From NCBI RefSeq assembly GCF_004134825.1, contig NZ_SDPN01000005.1, forward strand, positions 62,001-126,000: 64,000 nt of DNA. Direction: 5' to 3'. Both the position numbers and the translations under genes were made by a program. The notes under the pieces are model-generated. The model made no database searches. It worked only from the letters and a program-made list of their open reading frames with translations, and had not been told where the DNA came from. The DNA comes from Agromyces albus. GTDB taxonomy: Bacteria > Actinomycetota > Actinomycetes > Actinomycetales > Microbacteriaceae. This document shows, one piece after another, positions 8,546-17,978 of this stretch (the first letter of the stretch is position 1; the number at the start of each line of letters is the position of its first letter).

Positions 8546-9523
8546 TCAGTACTGCCGGTCGGGCAGGGCCTCGATGGCCTGCTCCTGGTTGAATTCGCCT
8601 TCTTCGGTGATGATGCGCTTCTCGGGGGTCTCGCCGGCGTTGATCTGCTCGACGATCTCGACGAGCTGCTTGCCGAGCAGCGGCGAGCACTCGACGATGT
8701 AGTTGATCTTGCCGTCGGCGAGGGCCTGCATGCCGTCTTTCACGGCGTCGATCGTGAGGATCTTGATGTCGACGCCCGGAACGAGCCCGGCCGCCTCGAT
8801 GGCCTCGATCGCGCCGAGACCCATGTCGTCGTTGTGCGCGTAGATGAGGTCGACGCCCGGGTTGGACTTCAGGAGCGCCTCGGTGACCTGCTTGCCACCG
8901 GCACGGGTGAAGTCACCCGTCTGGCTCGCAACGACCTGGAGGTTGGGGTTCTCGGCGATGACCTCGGCGAAGCCCTCGGCGCGGTCGATCGCCGGAGCGG
9001 CGCCCGTCGTGCCCTCGAGCTGGATGATCTCGACGGGCTCGGTCGCGTCGGCGAATTCGGCGAGCGCCCAGGCGCCGGCCTTCTCGCCCTCGACGACGAA
9101 GTCGGAGCCGAGGAACGACTCGTAGAGCGAGTCATCCTTCGAGTCGACCGCACGGTCGGTGAGCACGACAGGGATGCCGGCGGCCTTCGCCTCGTTGAGC
9201 ACGGCGTCCCAGCCGGTCTCGACGACCGGCGAGAAGGCGATCACGTCGACCTGCTGCTGGATGTAGGAGCGGATCGCCTTGATCTGGTTCTCCTGCTTCT
9301 GCTGCGCGTCGGAGAACTTGAGCTCGATGCCGGCCTCTTCGAAAGCGGCCTGGATGTCCTTCGTGTTCGCCGTGCGCCATCCGCTCTCAGAGCCGACCTG
9401 CGAGAAGCCCACGACGAGTTCGTCGAGAGGCTTGGGACCGGATGCCTCGCCGGCGCCGTTGGCGCAACCTGCGAGTGCGACGAGCATTGCTCCGGCCGCT
9501 GCGATTCCGATGAGCTTCTTCAT
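8546..9523 (-). CDS. ytfQ: Sugar ABC transporter substrate-binding lipoprotein, YtfQ-like
   Basis: 325 residues. A short signal peptide ends in the lipobox LAGC (Cys at about residue 19), so the protein is anchored outside the membrane by a lipid. The mature part is a periplasmic-binding fold of the ribose/galactofuranose class, with ELVVGFSQVGSESGWR at its start and the VLTDRAVDSKDDSLYESFLG segment typical of YtfQ. A strong AAGGAGG ribosome site precedes the ATG. It heads the ytfQRT-yjfF unit and is driven by an operator-bearing promoter at 9612-9641. Confidence 0.87.
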   Translation of the reverse strand: MKKLIGIAAAGAMLVALAGCANGAGEASGPKPLDELVVGFSQVGSESGWRTANTKDIQAAFEEAGIELKFSDAQQKQENQIKAIRSYIQQQVDVIAFSPVVETGWDAVLNEAKAAGIPVVLTDRAVDSKDDSLYESFLGSDFVVEGEKAGAWALAEFADATEPVEIIQLEGTTGAAPAIDRAEGFAEVIAENPNLQVVASQTGDFTRAGGKQVTEALLKSNPGVDLIYAHNDDMGLGAIEAIEAAGLVPGVDIKILTIDAVKDGMQALADGKINYIVECSPLLGKQLVEIVEQINAGETPEKRIITEEGEFNQEQAIEALPDRQY

Positions 9524-9611
9524 CTGGATGAACCTCCTTGTTCAATGAGCCGGCCTGAGCGTGCTGCGTTCCTGGTGTGCCGGACGACGGGGTCGTTCCT
9601 GTCGTTCTTGG

Positions 9612-9641
9612 ATGTTAGCGCTCACTTGTTAGCGCTCACAA
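9612..9641 (-). promoter_or_regulatory. ytfQ promoter with two overlapping LacI-type operators
   Basis: On the minus strand, TTGTGA (9636-9641) and TAACAT (9612-9617) form a -35/-10 pair with an 18-bp spacer. Two near-identical operator copies, TGTTAGCGCTCA, start at 9613 and 9627, so they cover the whole promoter. The AGCGCT core matches the araD1 operators. Repression by lacI1 or lacI2 is inferred. Confidence 0.68.
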
Positions 9642-9727
9642 GTCGAGTTTGTAACAGATGTATCACGGACGAATGGCACGCCTCGGGCGGTGCTGCTCGG
9701 CGCGGCCGACGCGGAGGCTCGGGAATG

Positions 9728-9737
9728 TGAGCGCTCA
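9728..9737. promoter_or_regulatory. Auxiliary LacI-type operator TGAGCGCTCA
   Basis: A perfect 10-bp palindrome TGAGCGCTCA in the gap between lacI2 and ytfQ, about 90-100 bp upstream of the double operator. The position suits DNA looping by a tetrameric or paired repressor. Confidence 0.5.
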
Positions 9738-9755
9738 TATTCGCGTTGGCCCGAG

Positions 9756-10901
9756 TCAGGGAGCAGCAGTGCGCGGCGGCGCCGTGCTCTCGCGCACGAC
9801 GAGCTCGGGCACGCGTGCCGTGCGATCGGGCGCAGTCGGCTCGTCGCGGAGCACGTCGAGCACGGTCGCCATGATGTCGCGGCCGAGGCCGTCGAAGTCC
9901 TGCCGCATGGTCGTGAGCGGCGGCGCGAAGTATGCCGCCTCGGGGATGTCGTCGAACCCGATGACACTGACGTCCTCGGGCACCAGGAGGCCGGCGCTTC
10001 GGAACGCCGCAAGCAGACCGAGTGACATCTGGTCGTTCGACACGAACACGGCGGTCATCTCGGGGTCGGTACGCAAGAGCTCGCCCGCTGCGTGGCCCGA
10101 CGGCGGCATCCAGTCCCCCACGATCGGGTCGTGCAGCACGAGGCCGTGCTCGCGGATCGCGTCGGCGAACCCGCGGCGCCGCTCGGCGGCATCCATCGAG
10201 TCGGAGGGCCCAGCGACCTGCCGGATCTCGCGGTGGCCGAGGCCGATGAGGTGCTCCGTCGCGAGGCGCGCGCCCGCGTACTGGTCGAGCGAGACCCGGT
10301 GCGTGCCGGGTTCGTCCTCGGATGCCACAGCCACGAGCGGCAGTCCGGCCTGGATGCCCCGCAGCACCTCGACGGCCTCGCGCTCGCCCGAGATGAGCAC
10401 GATCGCCTCGACGCGCTGGAGCGCGAGCCGATGCACCGCTTGGGTGAGCGTGTCGGCGTCAAGGGTGCGCATGCTCGTCTGGCTCACGGTGAACCCGGCG
10501 GCGCGGGCCGCCTCGTTGAAGCCGAGCGCAGCGCTCGACGGTCCGTAGTCGGGTCGCCCGGCCTGGATGAGCCCGATCGATCCCGACCGGCGCTTGGCCA
10601 TGGCACGCGCCGCGGGCGACGGCGTGTAGTTCAGCTCGGCGATCGCCTGCTCGACCCGGAGCTTCGTGGAGGCGGCCACGCCGGTGAGGTCGTTGAGCAC
10701 TCGGGAGACCGTCTGGTGCGAGACGCCCGCGCGGCGCGCGACGTCGAACATCGTCGGCACGCCGGCGGGCTCCGCCTGGGCGGAATCGGGCGGAGCGGGC
10801 TCCGCCTGGGCGGGTTCGGGCGACCCCGGCTCGGGCGGGGCGGGCTCGGGCGACTCGGGCTCGGGCGCATCCGCCCGGCCCGAGTCATCCGTGCGGCCCA
10901 T
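9756..10901 (-). CDS. LacI family transcriptional regulator (lacI2) with Pro/Glu-rich N-terminal extension
   Basis: 381 residues, about 35 longer than its paralogs. Residues 12-46 are a low-complexity repeat of PEP/APPEP/AQAEP units; the helix-turn-helix MFDVARRAGVSHQTVSRVLN follows at about 51-70. The sensor domain has DYGPSSAALGFNEAARAAG and SVIGFDDIPEAAYFAPPLTT, nearly the same as in lacI1. The gene begins 11 bp after araA and so belongs to the araDBA unit. It likely represses ara and ytf promoters through the AGCGCT-core operators. The start has a GGAG ribosome site. Confidence 0.9.
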   Translation of the reverse strand: MGRTDDSGRADAPEPESPEPAPPEPGSPEPAQAEPAPPDSAQAEPAGVPTMFDVARRAGVSHQTVSRVLNDLTGVAASTKLRVEQAIAELNYTPSPAARAMAKRRSGSIGLIQAGRPDYGPSSAALGFNEAARAAGFTVSQTSMRTLDADTLTQAVHRLALQRVEAIVLISGEREAVEVLRGIQAGLPLVAVASEDEPGTHRVSLDQYAGARLATEHLIGLGHREIRQVAGPSDSMDAAERRRGFADAIREHGLVLHDPIVGDWMPPSGHAAGELLRTDPEMTAVFVSNDQMSLGLLAAFRSAGLLVPEDVSVIGFDDIPEAAYFAPPLTTMRQDFDGLGRDIMATVLDVLRDEPTAPDRTARVPELVVRESTAPPRTAAP

Positions 10902-10912
10902 GCGTGCTCCGA

Positions 10913-12436
10913 TCAGAGACCCTGCGCCAGGCGGTAGTAGGCCTGGTTCCAGCGCACCTCGCGCTGGAAGTCACGGGTCGTCGTGTCTTCGTCGATGACG
11001 AGCAGCTCGAGCTTCGCCATGTCGGCGAAGTCGCGGAAGACCTCGACGCCCACGGCCGTCGACATGACGGTGTGGTGCGCCGCGCCGGCGGTGAGCCAGG
11101 CGGCGGCACTCGTCGCGAAGTCGGGGGCGGGCTTCCAGACGGCGCGCCCCACGGGGAGCTTCGGCAGCGGATGCCGCAGCTCGACGTTCTCGACGACGTT
11201 CGCGGTGAGGCGGAACCGGTCGCGCATGTCGCTCATCGCGACGACGACGGCGGGGCCGGGGTCGGCCGTGAAGACGAGGCGCACGGGGTCTTCCTTGCCG
11301 CCGATGCCGAGCGGGTGGATCTCGAGCGACGGCTTCGAGGTCGTGAGCGACGGCGAGACCTCGAGCATGTGCGCGCCGAGGATGAGCTCGTCGCCGGGCG
11401 TGAGGTCATACGTGTAGTCCTCCATGAGCGACGCGCCGCCCGGGAGCCCTGCACCCATGACGTTCGCGATGCGCACGAGCACGGCGGTCTTCCAGTCGCC
11501 CTCGGCGCCGAAGCCGTAGCCCTCGGCCATGAGCCGCTGCACCGCGAGGCCCGGCAGCTGCTTCAGGGCACCGAGGTCTTCGAACGAGGTGGTGAACGCG
11601 CCGAAGCCGCCCTCCTCGAGGAAGGAGCGCAGGCCGAGCTCGATCGCCGCACCGTCGCGCAACGACTGGTGCCGTTCGCCGCCGTTCCGCAGCTCGGGCA
11701 CGACCTCGTAGAGCTCCTCGTACTCGGCGACGAGCGCGTCGACATCGGAATCGGATGCCGCGGCCACCGCCTCGGCGAGCTCGTTGACGCCCCACGTGTT
11801 GACCTGCACGCCGAGTCGCAGCTCGGCCTCGGTCTTGTCGCCCTCGGTCACGGCGACGTAGCGCATGTTGTCGCCGAACCGGGCGAGCTTCATGCTGCGT
11901 GATGCCGCGAGGCCGGCCGCGGCACGCTGCCACGTGCCGAACTCCTGCTGCACGCGCGGGTCGCTCGCGTGGCCGACGATCGTCTTGCGGGGCACGCCGA
12001 GCCGGGTCTGGATGTACCCGAACTCCCGGTCGCCGTGAGCGGCCTGGTTGAGGTTCATGAAGTCGAAGTCGATCTCGCCCCATGGCAGCTCGACGTTCGC
12101 TTGCGTGTGCAGGTGGGCGAGCGGCTTCTGCAGGGCGTCGAGGCCGCCGATCCACATCTTCGCGGGGCTGAAGGTGTGCATCCACGCGACGAGGCCGATG
12201 ACGTTGTCGGCCGCGTTCGCCTCGAGGGCGGTGCGGCGGATCGCGTCGGAGTCGGTGAGCACGGGCTTCCACACCACCTTCACGGGCACGGCGGATGCCG
12301 CGTCGAGCGTCTCGGCGACCTGCCGTGACTGGTCGGCGACCTGCTTGAGGGTCTCTGGGCCGTAGAGGTGCTGGCTGCCGGTGAGGAACCAGACCTCGTA
12401 GCCGTCGAGCGACGTGGTGAGCGGGGTGCGGGTCAT
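10913..12436 (-). CDS. araA: L-arabinose isomerase
   Basis: 507 residues, normal for AraA (about 500). It interconverts L-arabinose and L-ribulose in the cytosol, needing a divalent metal. The start region [19 protein letters not shown] is the family signature, and [16 protein letters not shown] and [11 protein letters not shown] contain conserved active-site region residues. It is third in the araD-araB-araA order, 41 bp after araB, with an AAGGAG ribosome site. Confidence 0.96.
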   Translation of the reverse strand: MTRTPLTTSLDGYEVWFLTGSQHLYGPETLKQVADQSRQVAETLDAASAVPVKVVWKPVLTDSDAIRRTALEANAADNVIGLVAWMHTFSPAKMWIGGLDALQKPLAHLHTQANVELPWGEIDFDFMNLNQAAHGDREFGYIQTRLGVPRKTIVGHASDPRVQQEFGTWQRAAAGLAASRSMKLARFGDNMRYVAVTEGDKTEAELRLGVQVNTWGVNELAEAVAAASDSDVDALVAEYEELYEVVPELRNGGERHQSLRDGAAIELGLRSFLEEGGFGAFTTSFEDLGALKQLPGLAVQRLMAEGYGFGAEGDWKTAVLVRIANVMGAGLPGGASLMEDYTYDLTPGDELILGAHMLEVSPSLTTSKPSLEIHPLGIGGKEDPVRLVFTADPGPAVVVAMSDMRDRFRLTANVVENVELRHPLPKLPVGRAVWKPAPDFATSAAAWLTAGAAHHTVMSTAVGVEVFRDFADMAKLELLVIDEDTTTRDFQREVRWNQAYYRLAQGL

Positions 12437-12477
12437 GCGTGTCTCCTTGGTACGGGGTTCGGTGTCGGTGCGCGCAG

Positions 12478-14088
12478 TCAGAGCGCTTCGACGGCGGCGG
12501 CCTCGGCGGCGAGGCCCGCCCGGTAACGGTCGAGGAATGCAGCGAAGCCGGCGACGTCGTCGGGGTTCGGGTCGACGGTGTCGACGGCCGCGCCGGCGAA
12601 GACGCGCTCGTTCAGGTAGGCGCCGAGGTCGGTCTGCGCGGATGCCGAGAGGTACGACGCCAGCACGGCGATGCCCCAGGCGCCGCCCTCCGACGCCGTC
12701 TCGCCGACGGCGACCGGCGCGTCGAGCGCGCCGGCGAGGAGCCGCTGGGCGACGCCCGCGGTGCGGAAGATGCCGCCGTGCGCGAACATCCGGTCGAGCT
12801 CGACGCCCTCACGGTCGAGCACCCGCATGCCGAGCGCGAGCGTGCCGAACACGCCGTAGAGCTGCGCGCGCATGAGGTTCGCGAGGGTGAGCCGGCTGTC
12901 GGGCGTGCGGACGACCATCGGCCGACCCTCCGTGAGCCCCGCGATCGGCTCTCCGGCGAGGTGGTTGTACGCGAGCAGCCCGCCCGCGTCGGCCTCGCCG
13001 TCGAGGGCCTCCCGGAAGAGCAGCTCGAAGATCGCATCGCTGTCGAGGCCGGTGGCCGCGGCATCCGCGAACCGCCCGAACACGCCCACCCACGCGGCGA
13101 GCTCGCTCGCCCCGTTGTTGCAGTGCACCATCGCGACGGGGTCGCCCGCCGGCGTCGTGACGAGGTCGAGCTCGTGATGCGGCTCCGACAGTGGACGCTC
13201 GAGCACGACCATCGCGAAGATGCTCGTGCCCGCGCTCACGTTGCCGGTGCGCGGCGCGACCGCGTTGGTCGCGACCATGCCCGTGCCGGCATCGCCTTCG
13301 GGCGGGCACAACGGCGCGCCGGGCTGCAGCGCGCCCGACGGGTCGAGGAGCGCGGCGCCATCGGCGGTCAGGCGACCGGCTTCGCGCCCGGCCGCGAGCA
13401 CTTCGGGGAGCAGCTCGGCGACCTGCAGGCCCGGTGCCCGGTCGGCGACGAGCCCGTCGTACACGCCGAGCAGCCGCGAGTCGTAGTCGTTCGTCGAGGA
13501 GTCGATCGGGAACATCCCCGAGGCATCGCCGACACCGATCACCTTGCGGCCCGTGAGCCGCCAGTGCACATAGCCCGCGAGGGTCGTGACGAAGCGGATG
13601 TCGGGGACGTGCGCCTCCTCGTCGAGGATCGCCTGGTGCAGGTGGGCGATCGACCAGCGCAGCGGGATGTTGAGCCCGAACCGCTCGCTGAGCTCAGCGG
13701 AGGCCACACCCGTCGACGTGTTGCGCCACGTGCGGAATGGCACGAGCAGCTCGTCGTTCGCGTCGAACGCGAGGTAGCCGTGCATCATCGCCGACACGCC
13801 GATCGCGCCGAACGTCTGCGGTTCCACGTCGTAGCGGCGTCGCACGTCGGCGACGAGGTCGGCGTACGCCTCCTGGAGGCCCGACCAGACGTCTTCGAGC
13901 GAGTAGGTCCAGACGCGGTCGACGAACCGGTTCTCCCACTCGTGGCTGCCGACGGCGAGCACGACGGTGGGGTCCTCCCCGACGAGGCACGCCTTGATGC
14001 GGGTCGAGCCGAACTCGATGCCGAGCGACGTGCGTCCTTCGAGGATCGCGGCCCGCGCTTCATCCGGTGTCGTGACGGTCTCGGTCAT
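12478..14088 (-). CDS. araB: FGGY carbohydrate kinase, ribulokinase by context
   Basis: 536 residues. The N-terminal phosphate-binding motif is [13 protein letters not shown] (about residues 21-33). The central region has [10 protein letters not shown] and [13 protein letters not shown], and the C-terminal FGGY half includes [21 protein letters not shown]. The sequence is the FGGY type common in Gram-positive ara operons rather than close to E. coli AraB. It would phosphorylate L-ribulose to L-ribulose 5-phosphate. Its ATG overlaps the araD1 stop by 4 bp. Xylulokinase activity is the main alternative. Confidence 0.85.
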   Translation of the reverse strand: MTETVTTPDEARAAILEGRTSLGIEFGSTRIKACLVGEDPTVVLAVGSHEWENRFVDRVWTYSLEDVWSGLQEAYADLVADVRRRYDVEPQTFGAIGVSAMMHGYLAFDANDELLVPFRTWRNTSTGVASAELSERFGLNIPLRWSIAHLHQAILDEEAHVPDIRFVTTLAGYVHWRLTGRKVIGVGDASGMFPIDSSTNDYDSRLLGVYDGLVADRAPGLQVAELLPEVLAAGREAGRLTADGAALLDPSGALQPGAPLCPPEGDAGTGMVATNAVAPRTGNVSAGTSIFAMVVLERPLSEPHHELDLVTTPAGDPVAMVHCNNGASELAAWVGVFGRFADAAATGLDSDAIFELLFREALDGEADAGGLLAYNHLAGEPIAGLTEGRPMVVRTPDSRLTLANLMRAQLYGVFGTLALGMRVLDREGVELDRMFAHGGIFRTAGVAQRLLAGALDAPVAVGETASEGGAWGIAVLASYLSASAQTDLGAYLNERVFAGAAVDTVDPNPDDVAGFAAFLDRYRAGLAAEAAAVEAL

Positions 14089-14840
14089 CGGGATGCATCT
14101 CCACTCTGTTCGGCTGCGCCTTCTCGACGTGCATCACCAGTCTGCCCGTAGACGTTCTGGTAGCGGTCGTAGAGGCGGTCGATCGCATGCTGCGGAATCG
14201 GGATGAGCGGTCCGGCCTCGCGGGCGAAGTGCACGCTGCGGGCCACGTCTTCGACCATGACGGCGGCCTTGACCGCGTCCTTCGCGTTCTTGCCGATCGT
14301 GAACGGACCGTGATTCTGCATGAGGACGGCGCGGGACCGGTGGCCGGTGAGTGTCTCGACGATGCCGCGGCCGATCGAGTCGTCGCCGATGATCGCGAAC
14401 GGGCCGATCGGGATCGGCCCGCCGAACTCGTCGGCCATCGCGGTGATGACGCACGGGATCTCTTCACCGCGCGCGGCCCAGGCGACCGCGAAGGTCGAGT
14501 GGGTGTGCACGACGCCGCCGACCTCGGGCATGTGCCGGTAGACGTAGGCGTGCGCTGCGGTGTCGCTCGACGGGCTGCGGTCGGAACCGGGCGTGCCCGG
14601 GATCACGTTGCCGTCGAGGTCGCAGAGGATCATGTTCTCGGGTGCGAGTTCGTCGTACGAGACGCCCGAGGGCTTGATCACGAACAGGTCGGCACCCGGC
14701 ACGCGGCCCGACACGTTTCCGCCCGTCCAGACGACGAGCCCGTTGCGGGTCAGTTCGCCGTGCAGCTTCGCGACGTCGTCGCGCACCTGCGCGATCGCCG
14801 CCTCGGTCTCGGGTTCGAACTCGGGGGCCGTGCCGCTCAA
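14085..14840 (-). CDS. araD: L-ribulose-5-phosphate 4-epimerase (copy 1)
   Basis: 251 residues. It converts L-ribulose 5-phosphate to D-xylulose 5-phosphate. Class II aldolase-fold features are visible: GNVSGR, KPSGVSY, the zinc-binding HTHST and QNHGPF histidines, and [10 protein letters not shown] with the catalytic-region Tyr. The start is TTG at 14840: the frame is closed upstream without ATG or GTG, and homology with copy 2 begins at the same TTG-AGC. The TTG overlaps the TGA of a 14-codon leader ORF. It heads araDBA. Confidence 0.92.
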   Translation of the reverse strand: MSGTAPEFEPETEAAIAQVRDDVAKLHGELTRNGLVVWTGGNVSGRVPGADLFVIKPSGVSYDELAPENMILCDLDGNVIPGTPGSDRSPSSDTAAHAYVYRHMPEVGGVVHTHSTFAVAWAARGEEIPCVITAMADEFGGPIPIGPFAIIGDDSIGRGIVETLTGHRSRAVLMQNHGPFTIGKNAKDAVKAAVMVEDVARSVHFAREAGPLIPIPQHAIDRLYDRYQNVYGQTGDARREGAAEQSGDASR

Positions 14841-14881
14841 ATCGACACCGCCCGGTTCACGCTCTGCACTTGGTGCGGCAC
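14837..14881 (-). CDS. Putative 14-residue leader peptide coupled to araD1
   Basis: A GTG at 14881 sits 5 bp behind a strong GAAGGAG ribosome site (14887-14893) and opens a frame VPHQVQSVNRAVSI ending in TGA at 14837-14839. The stop overlaps the araD1 TTG start in TTGA. The araD1 start itself has only a weak ribosome site (GGGCGG). The same ribosome site, GTG and TTGA overlap recur before araD2, which argues that this leader is translated and that araD is reached by reinitiation. It has no database-recognisable family. Confidence 0.6.
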   Translation of the reverse strand: MPHQVQSVNRAVSI

Positions 14882-14901
14882 GGGGACTCCTTCGTCATGG
14901 C

Positions 14902-14955
14902 GCTTCGTTAGCGCTAACGAAGCAAGATGTTAGCGCTAACGAAGCCGAGCTTCAA
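14902..14955 (-). promoter_or_regulatory. araD1 promoter with two GTTAGCGCTAAC operators
   Basis: A perfect 22-bp palindrome lies at 14902-14923 and a second 12-bp one, GTTAGCGCTAAC, at 14929-14940. Their centres are 22 bp apart, about two helical turns. On the minus strand TTGAAG (14950-14955) and TAACAT (14927-14932) are spaced 17 bp. Initiation would fall near 14920, inside the downstream operator, about 38 nt before the leader GTG. LacI-type repression is inferred. Confidence 0.72.
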
Positions 14956-14995
14956 GCCAGGCTCGCTCTTCACCCGAGATCGAGAGCACGACGAA

Positions 14996-15023
14996 GGGGG
15001 CGGATGCCGCAGCATCCGCCCCC
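14996..15023 (-). terminator. Strong hairpin terminator after the MmsB-like permease
   Basis: Twelve perfect base pairs, 14996-15007 with 15012-15023, loop CGCA. It starts 14 bp beyond the permease stop at 15037. There is no long T-run, as is usual for high-GC actinobacterial terminators. It separates the mms operon from the araD1 promoter. Confidence 0.7.
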
Positions 15024-15036
15024 ATGGTCGATCTGC

Positions 15037-16281
15037 CTAGCGGCCGCCGGAGCGGCGCTTGTTGTAGACGTCGAAGGCCACCGCGAGCAGCAGCACGAGG
15101 CCCTTGACGGCCTGCTGCCACTCGATGCCGATGCCCATGATCGACATGCCGTTGTTCAGCACACCGATGATGAGACCACCGATGATCGCGCCGCCGATCG
15201 TGCCGACGCCGCCCTGCACCGCAGCGCCGCCGATGAAGGCCGCCGAGATCGCCTCGAGCTCGAAGCCGTCACCGGCCTTCGGCCCCGCAAGGTTCAGTCG
15301 AGCGGTGAAGATGAGGCCGGCGAGCGCGGCGAGCACGCCCATGTTGACGAAGAGCCAGAAATCGACGCGTCGCGTCTTGATGCCCGAGAGCTCCGCCGCG
15401 TGGCGGTTGCCGCCGATCGCGTAGATGTGGCGGCCGAACACCGAGCGGTTCATCACGACGCCGTACACGAGCACGAGCACCGCAAGGATGATGAGCGTGA
15501 CCGGGATGCCCTTGTACGACGCGAGCGAGTAGACGAAGAAGCTGATTCCCGCTCCGACGAGCACGAGCTTCGTGATGAACCAGATGAGGGGCTCGACCTC
15601 TTGGCCGTACTTCTGTCGCCCGAGCCGGGTGCGCACCTGCTGCACGACGAGGGCGATGATCGCGATGGCGCCGATGCCGAGCGTCAGCGGATCGATCTCG
15701 AACTCACCCAGCAGGTCGGTGAGGAAGCCGTTGCCGATGCCGCGGTACTCGGCGGGGAACGAGCCGATGTTCGCGTTGCCGAGCACGACGAGCGCGAGGC
15801 CGCGGAAGATGAGCATTCCCGCGAGTGTCACGATGAACGCTGGAATGCCCACGAAGGCGATCCAGAATCCCTGCCACACCCCCACGGCGGCGCCGATCGC
15901 GAGCGAGAGGATGACGGCGATCCACCAGGGCATGCCCCAGTGCACCGCGAAGACGCCCGAACAGGCTCCGACGAACGCCGCGACCGATCCGACCGAGAGG
16001 TCGATGTGGCCGGCGATGATGACCATCACCATGCCGATCGCGAGCACGAGGATGTAGCCGTTCTGCACCACGAGGTTCGAGATGTTCTGCGGCCGCAGCA
16101 GGATGCCGTTCGTGAGGAACGAGAACAGCACGACCACCGCGATCAGGGCGATGAAGATGCCGTTCTTGCCGAGGTCGGCGAGGATGTGGCTGAGGCGCTC
16201 GGTGAACTTGTTCTCGACGGGGTTGATGGTGCCGCCGACGGCATGCGACTCGGTGGTCTCAGTTGGATTGGGATTCGACAT
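15037..16281 (-). CDS. mmsB: Multiple-sugar CUT2 ABC transporter permease, MmsB/GguB-like
   Basis: 414 residues, longer than YjfF-type permeases and typical of the GguB/XylH group, with 10-12 membrane segments. IIAGHIDLSVGSVAAFVG is the CUT2 hallmark, and GGNRHAAELSGIKTRRVDF is the coupling-loop region. The cytoplasmic insert near the middle (VQQVRTRLGRQKYGQEVEPL) is typical of this group. It is last in the araD2-binding protein-ATPase-permease unit and ends at a strong hairpin. ChvE/GguAB systems take up arabinose, galactose and xylose. Confidence 0.87.
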   Translation of the reverse strand: MSNPNPTETTESHAVGGTINPVENKFTERLSHILADLGKNGIFIALIAVVVLFSFLTNGILLRPQNISNLVVQNGYILVLAIGMVMVIIAGHIDLSVGSVAAFVGACSGVFAVHWGMPWWIAVILSLAIGAAVGVWQGFWIAFVGIPAFIVTLAGMLIFRGLALVVLGNANIGSFPAEYRGIGNGFLTDLLGEFEIDPLTLGIGAIAIIALVVQQVRTRLGRQKYGQEVEPLIWFITKLVLVGAGISFFVYSLASYKGIPVTLIILAVLVLVYGVVMNRSVFGRHIYAIGGNRHAAELSGIKTRRVDFWLFVNMGVLAALAGLIFTARLNLAGPKAGDGFELEAISAAFIGGAAVQGGVGTIGGAIIGGLIIGVLNNGMSIMGIGIEWQQAVKGLVLLLAVAFDVYNKRRSGGR

Positions 16282-16312
16282 CGTGTCTCCTGTGTGTTCC
16301 GCTCGCGTCGGC

Positions 16313-17842
16313 TTAGCGGGGCTTTTCCATGGTCATGAGCTTGAGCATTGCTTCGGGCGTCGCCTCGGCGACGGGCAGTTCGCCGGTGATGCGACCCTCG
16401 GAGAGGGCGTACACCCGGTCGCAGATGCCGAGCAGCTCGGGCAGCTCGGAGGAGATGACGATGATGCCCTTCCCCTCGGCCGCGAGCCGGTTGATGATCG
16501 AGTAGATCTCGTACTTCGCGCCCACGTCGATGCCGCGGGTGGGCTCATCGAGGATGAGCACCTGGGGATCCGAGTAGATCCACTTCGAGAGCACGACCTT
16601 CTGCTGGTTGCCGCCCGAGAGCTTGCCGGTCTTCACGAGCACGTTCGGCGCCTTGATGTTCATCGAGTGCCGGTACTCGTTCGCGACCTTGTACTCCTCG
16701 TTGTCGTGCACGAGGCCGTACTTCTCGAGCTTCTTGAGCGACGCCATCGAGATGTTGCGCTTGATGTCCTCGATGAGGTTGAGGCCGTAGGTCTTGCGAT
16801 CCTCCGTTGCATAGGCGATGCCGTGGTCGATCGCCTCGGCGACCGAGCGCGTCTTGATCTCCTTGCCGCGCAGGAACACGCTGCCCGAGATCTTCGACCC
16901 GTAGGAGTGCCCGAAGAGGCTCATCGCGAACTCGGTGCGGCCGGCGCCCATGAGGCCCGCGATGCCGACGATCTCGCCCGCGCGCACGTTGAGGTTGACC
17001 TTGTCGACCATGACGCGAGTGGTGTCTTGCGGGTGGTGGGCCGTCCAGTCCTCGACGCGCAGCAGCTCCTCGCCGATATGCGGCGTGTGGTCGGGGTAGC
17101 GGTGCTCGAGATCGCGGCCGACCATGTCCTTGATGATGCGGTCTTCGGTGACGTCGGCCTTCGCGATGGTCTCGATCGTCTTGCCGTCGCGGATCACGGT
17201 TACCGAGTCGGCGACCTTCTTGATCTCGTTGAGCTTGTGGCTGATGATGATCGACGTGATGCCCTGCTCCTTGAGGTGCAGGATCAGGTTCAGCAGGTGA
17301 TCGGAGTCCTCGTCGTTGAGGGCCGCGGTCGGCTCGTCGAGAATGAGCAGCTTCACGCGCTTCGAGAGCGCCTTCGCGATCTCGACGAGCTGCTGCTTTC
17401 CGACGCCGATGTCGAGGATCTTCGTCGTGGGGTTCTCGCGCAGTCCGACGCGCGCGAGGAGCTTCGACGCCTCGTGGTTCGTCTTGTTCCAGTCGATCAG
17501 GCCCGAGCGGCTCTTCTGCTCGTTGTTGAGGAAGATGTTCTCGGCGATCGACAGGTAGGGGCTGAGGGCGAGCTCCTGGTGGATGATCACGATGCCCTTG
17601 GCCTCGCTGTCGGTGAGGTCCTTGAACTCCACCGTCTCGTTCTCGAAGACGATGTCGCCCTCGTAGGTGCCGTGCGGGTAGACGCCCGAGAGCACCTTCA
17701 TCAGCGTCGACTTGCCGGCGCCGTTCTCGCCGCAGATCGCGTGCACTTCGCCGCGAGCGACGCCGAGCGTGACGTTGGAGAGCGCCTTCACGCCGGGGAA
17801 GGTCTTCGTGATGCCCTGCATCTCGAGAATGTTCGTGGTCAT
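16313..17842 (-). CDS. mmsA: Multiple-sugar CUT2 ABC transporter ATP-binding protein, MmsA/GguA-like
   Basis: 509 residues, two ABC cassettes. Cassette 1 has GENGAGKST and [13 protein letters not shown]. Cassette 2 has [11 protein letters not shown], the signature [15 protein letters not shown] and [18 protein letters not shown]. Distinctive group features are [11 protein letters not shown] and the conserved [20 protein letters not shown]. The permease follows 31 bp downstream. It powers import of monosaccharides captured by the adjacent ChvE-like lipoprotein. Confidence 0.9.
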   Translation of the reverse strand: MTTNILEMQGITKTFPGVKALSNVTLGVARGEVHAICGENGAGKSTLMKVLSGVYPHGTYEGDIVFENETVEFKDLTDSEAKGIVIIHQELALSPYLSIAENIFLNNEQKSRSGLIDWNKTNHEASKLLARVGLRENPTTKILDIGVGKQQLVEIAKALSKRVKLLILDEPTAALNDEDSDHLLNLILHLKEQGITSIIISHKLNEIKKVADSVTVIRDGKTIETIAKADVTEDRIIKDMVGRDLEHRYPDHTPHIGEELLRVEDWTAHHPQDTTRVMVDKVNLNVRAGEIVGIAGLMGAGRTEFAMSLFGHSYGSKISGSVFLRGKEIKTRSVAEAIDHGIAYATEDRKTYGLNLIEDIKRNISMASLKKLEKYGLVHDNEEYKVANEYRHSMNIKAPNVLVKTGKLSGGNQQKVVLSKWIYSDPQVLILDEPTRGIDVGAKYEIYSIINRLAAEGKGIIVISSELPELLGICDRVYALSEGRITGELPVAEATPEAMLKLMTMEKPR

Positions 17843-17872
17843 CCTTGCTCCTGCTTCGTTGCCGGGGGCCGG

Positions 17873-17958
17873 CCGGATGACGATGCCTCCGCGGTCGGGA
17901 CCTGAGGCGAGAGTACTCCCGCTCAGGCCCCGACACGCAGCGGTGGACCGTCATCCGG
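17873..17958 (-). promoter_or_regulatory. Nested intercistronic hairpins between ChvE-like and MmsA-like genes
   Basis: Outer arms CCGGATGACG (17873-17882) and CGTCATCCGG (17949-17958) enclose an inner stem pairing GTCGGG/CCTGAG (17894-17906) with CTCAGG/CCCGAC (17922-17934). The fold fills most of the 136-bp gap. It probably stabilises the binding-protein message or limits read-through, as at 8467-8536. Confidence 0.6.
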
Positions 17959-17978
17959 TCAGCGTGTACCGGTGGTGA

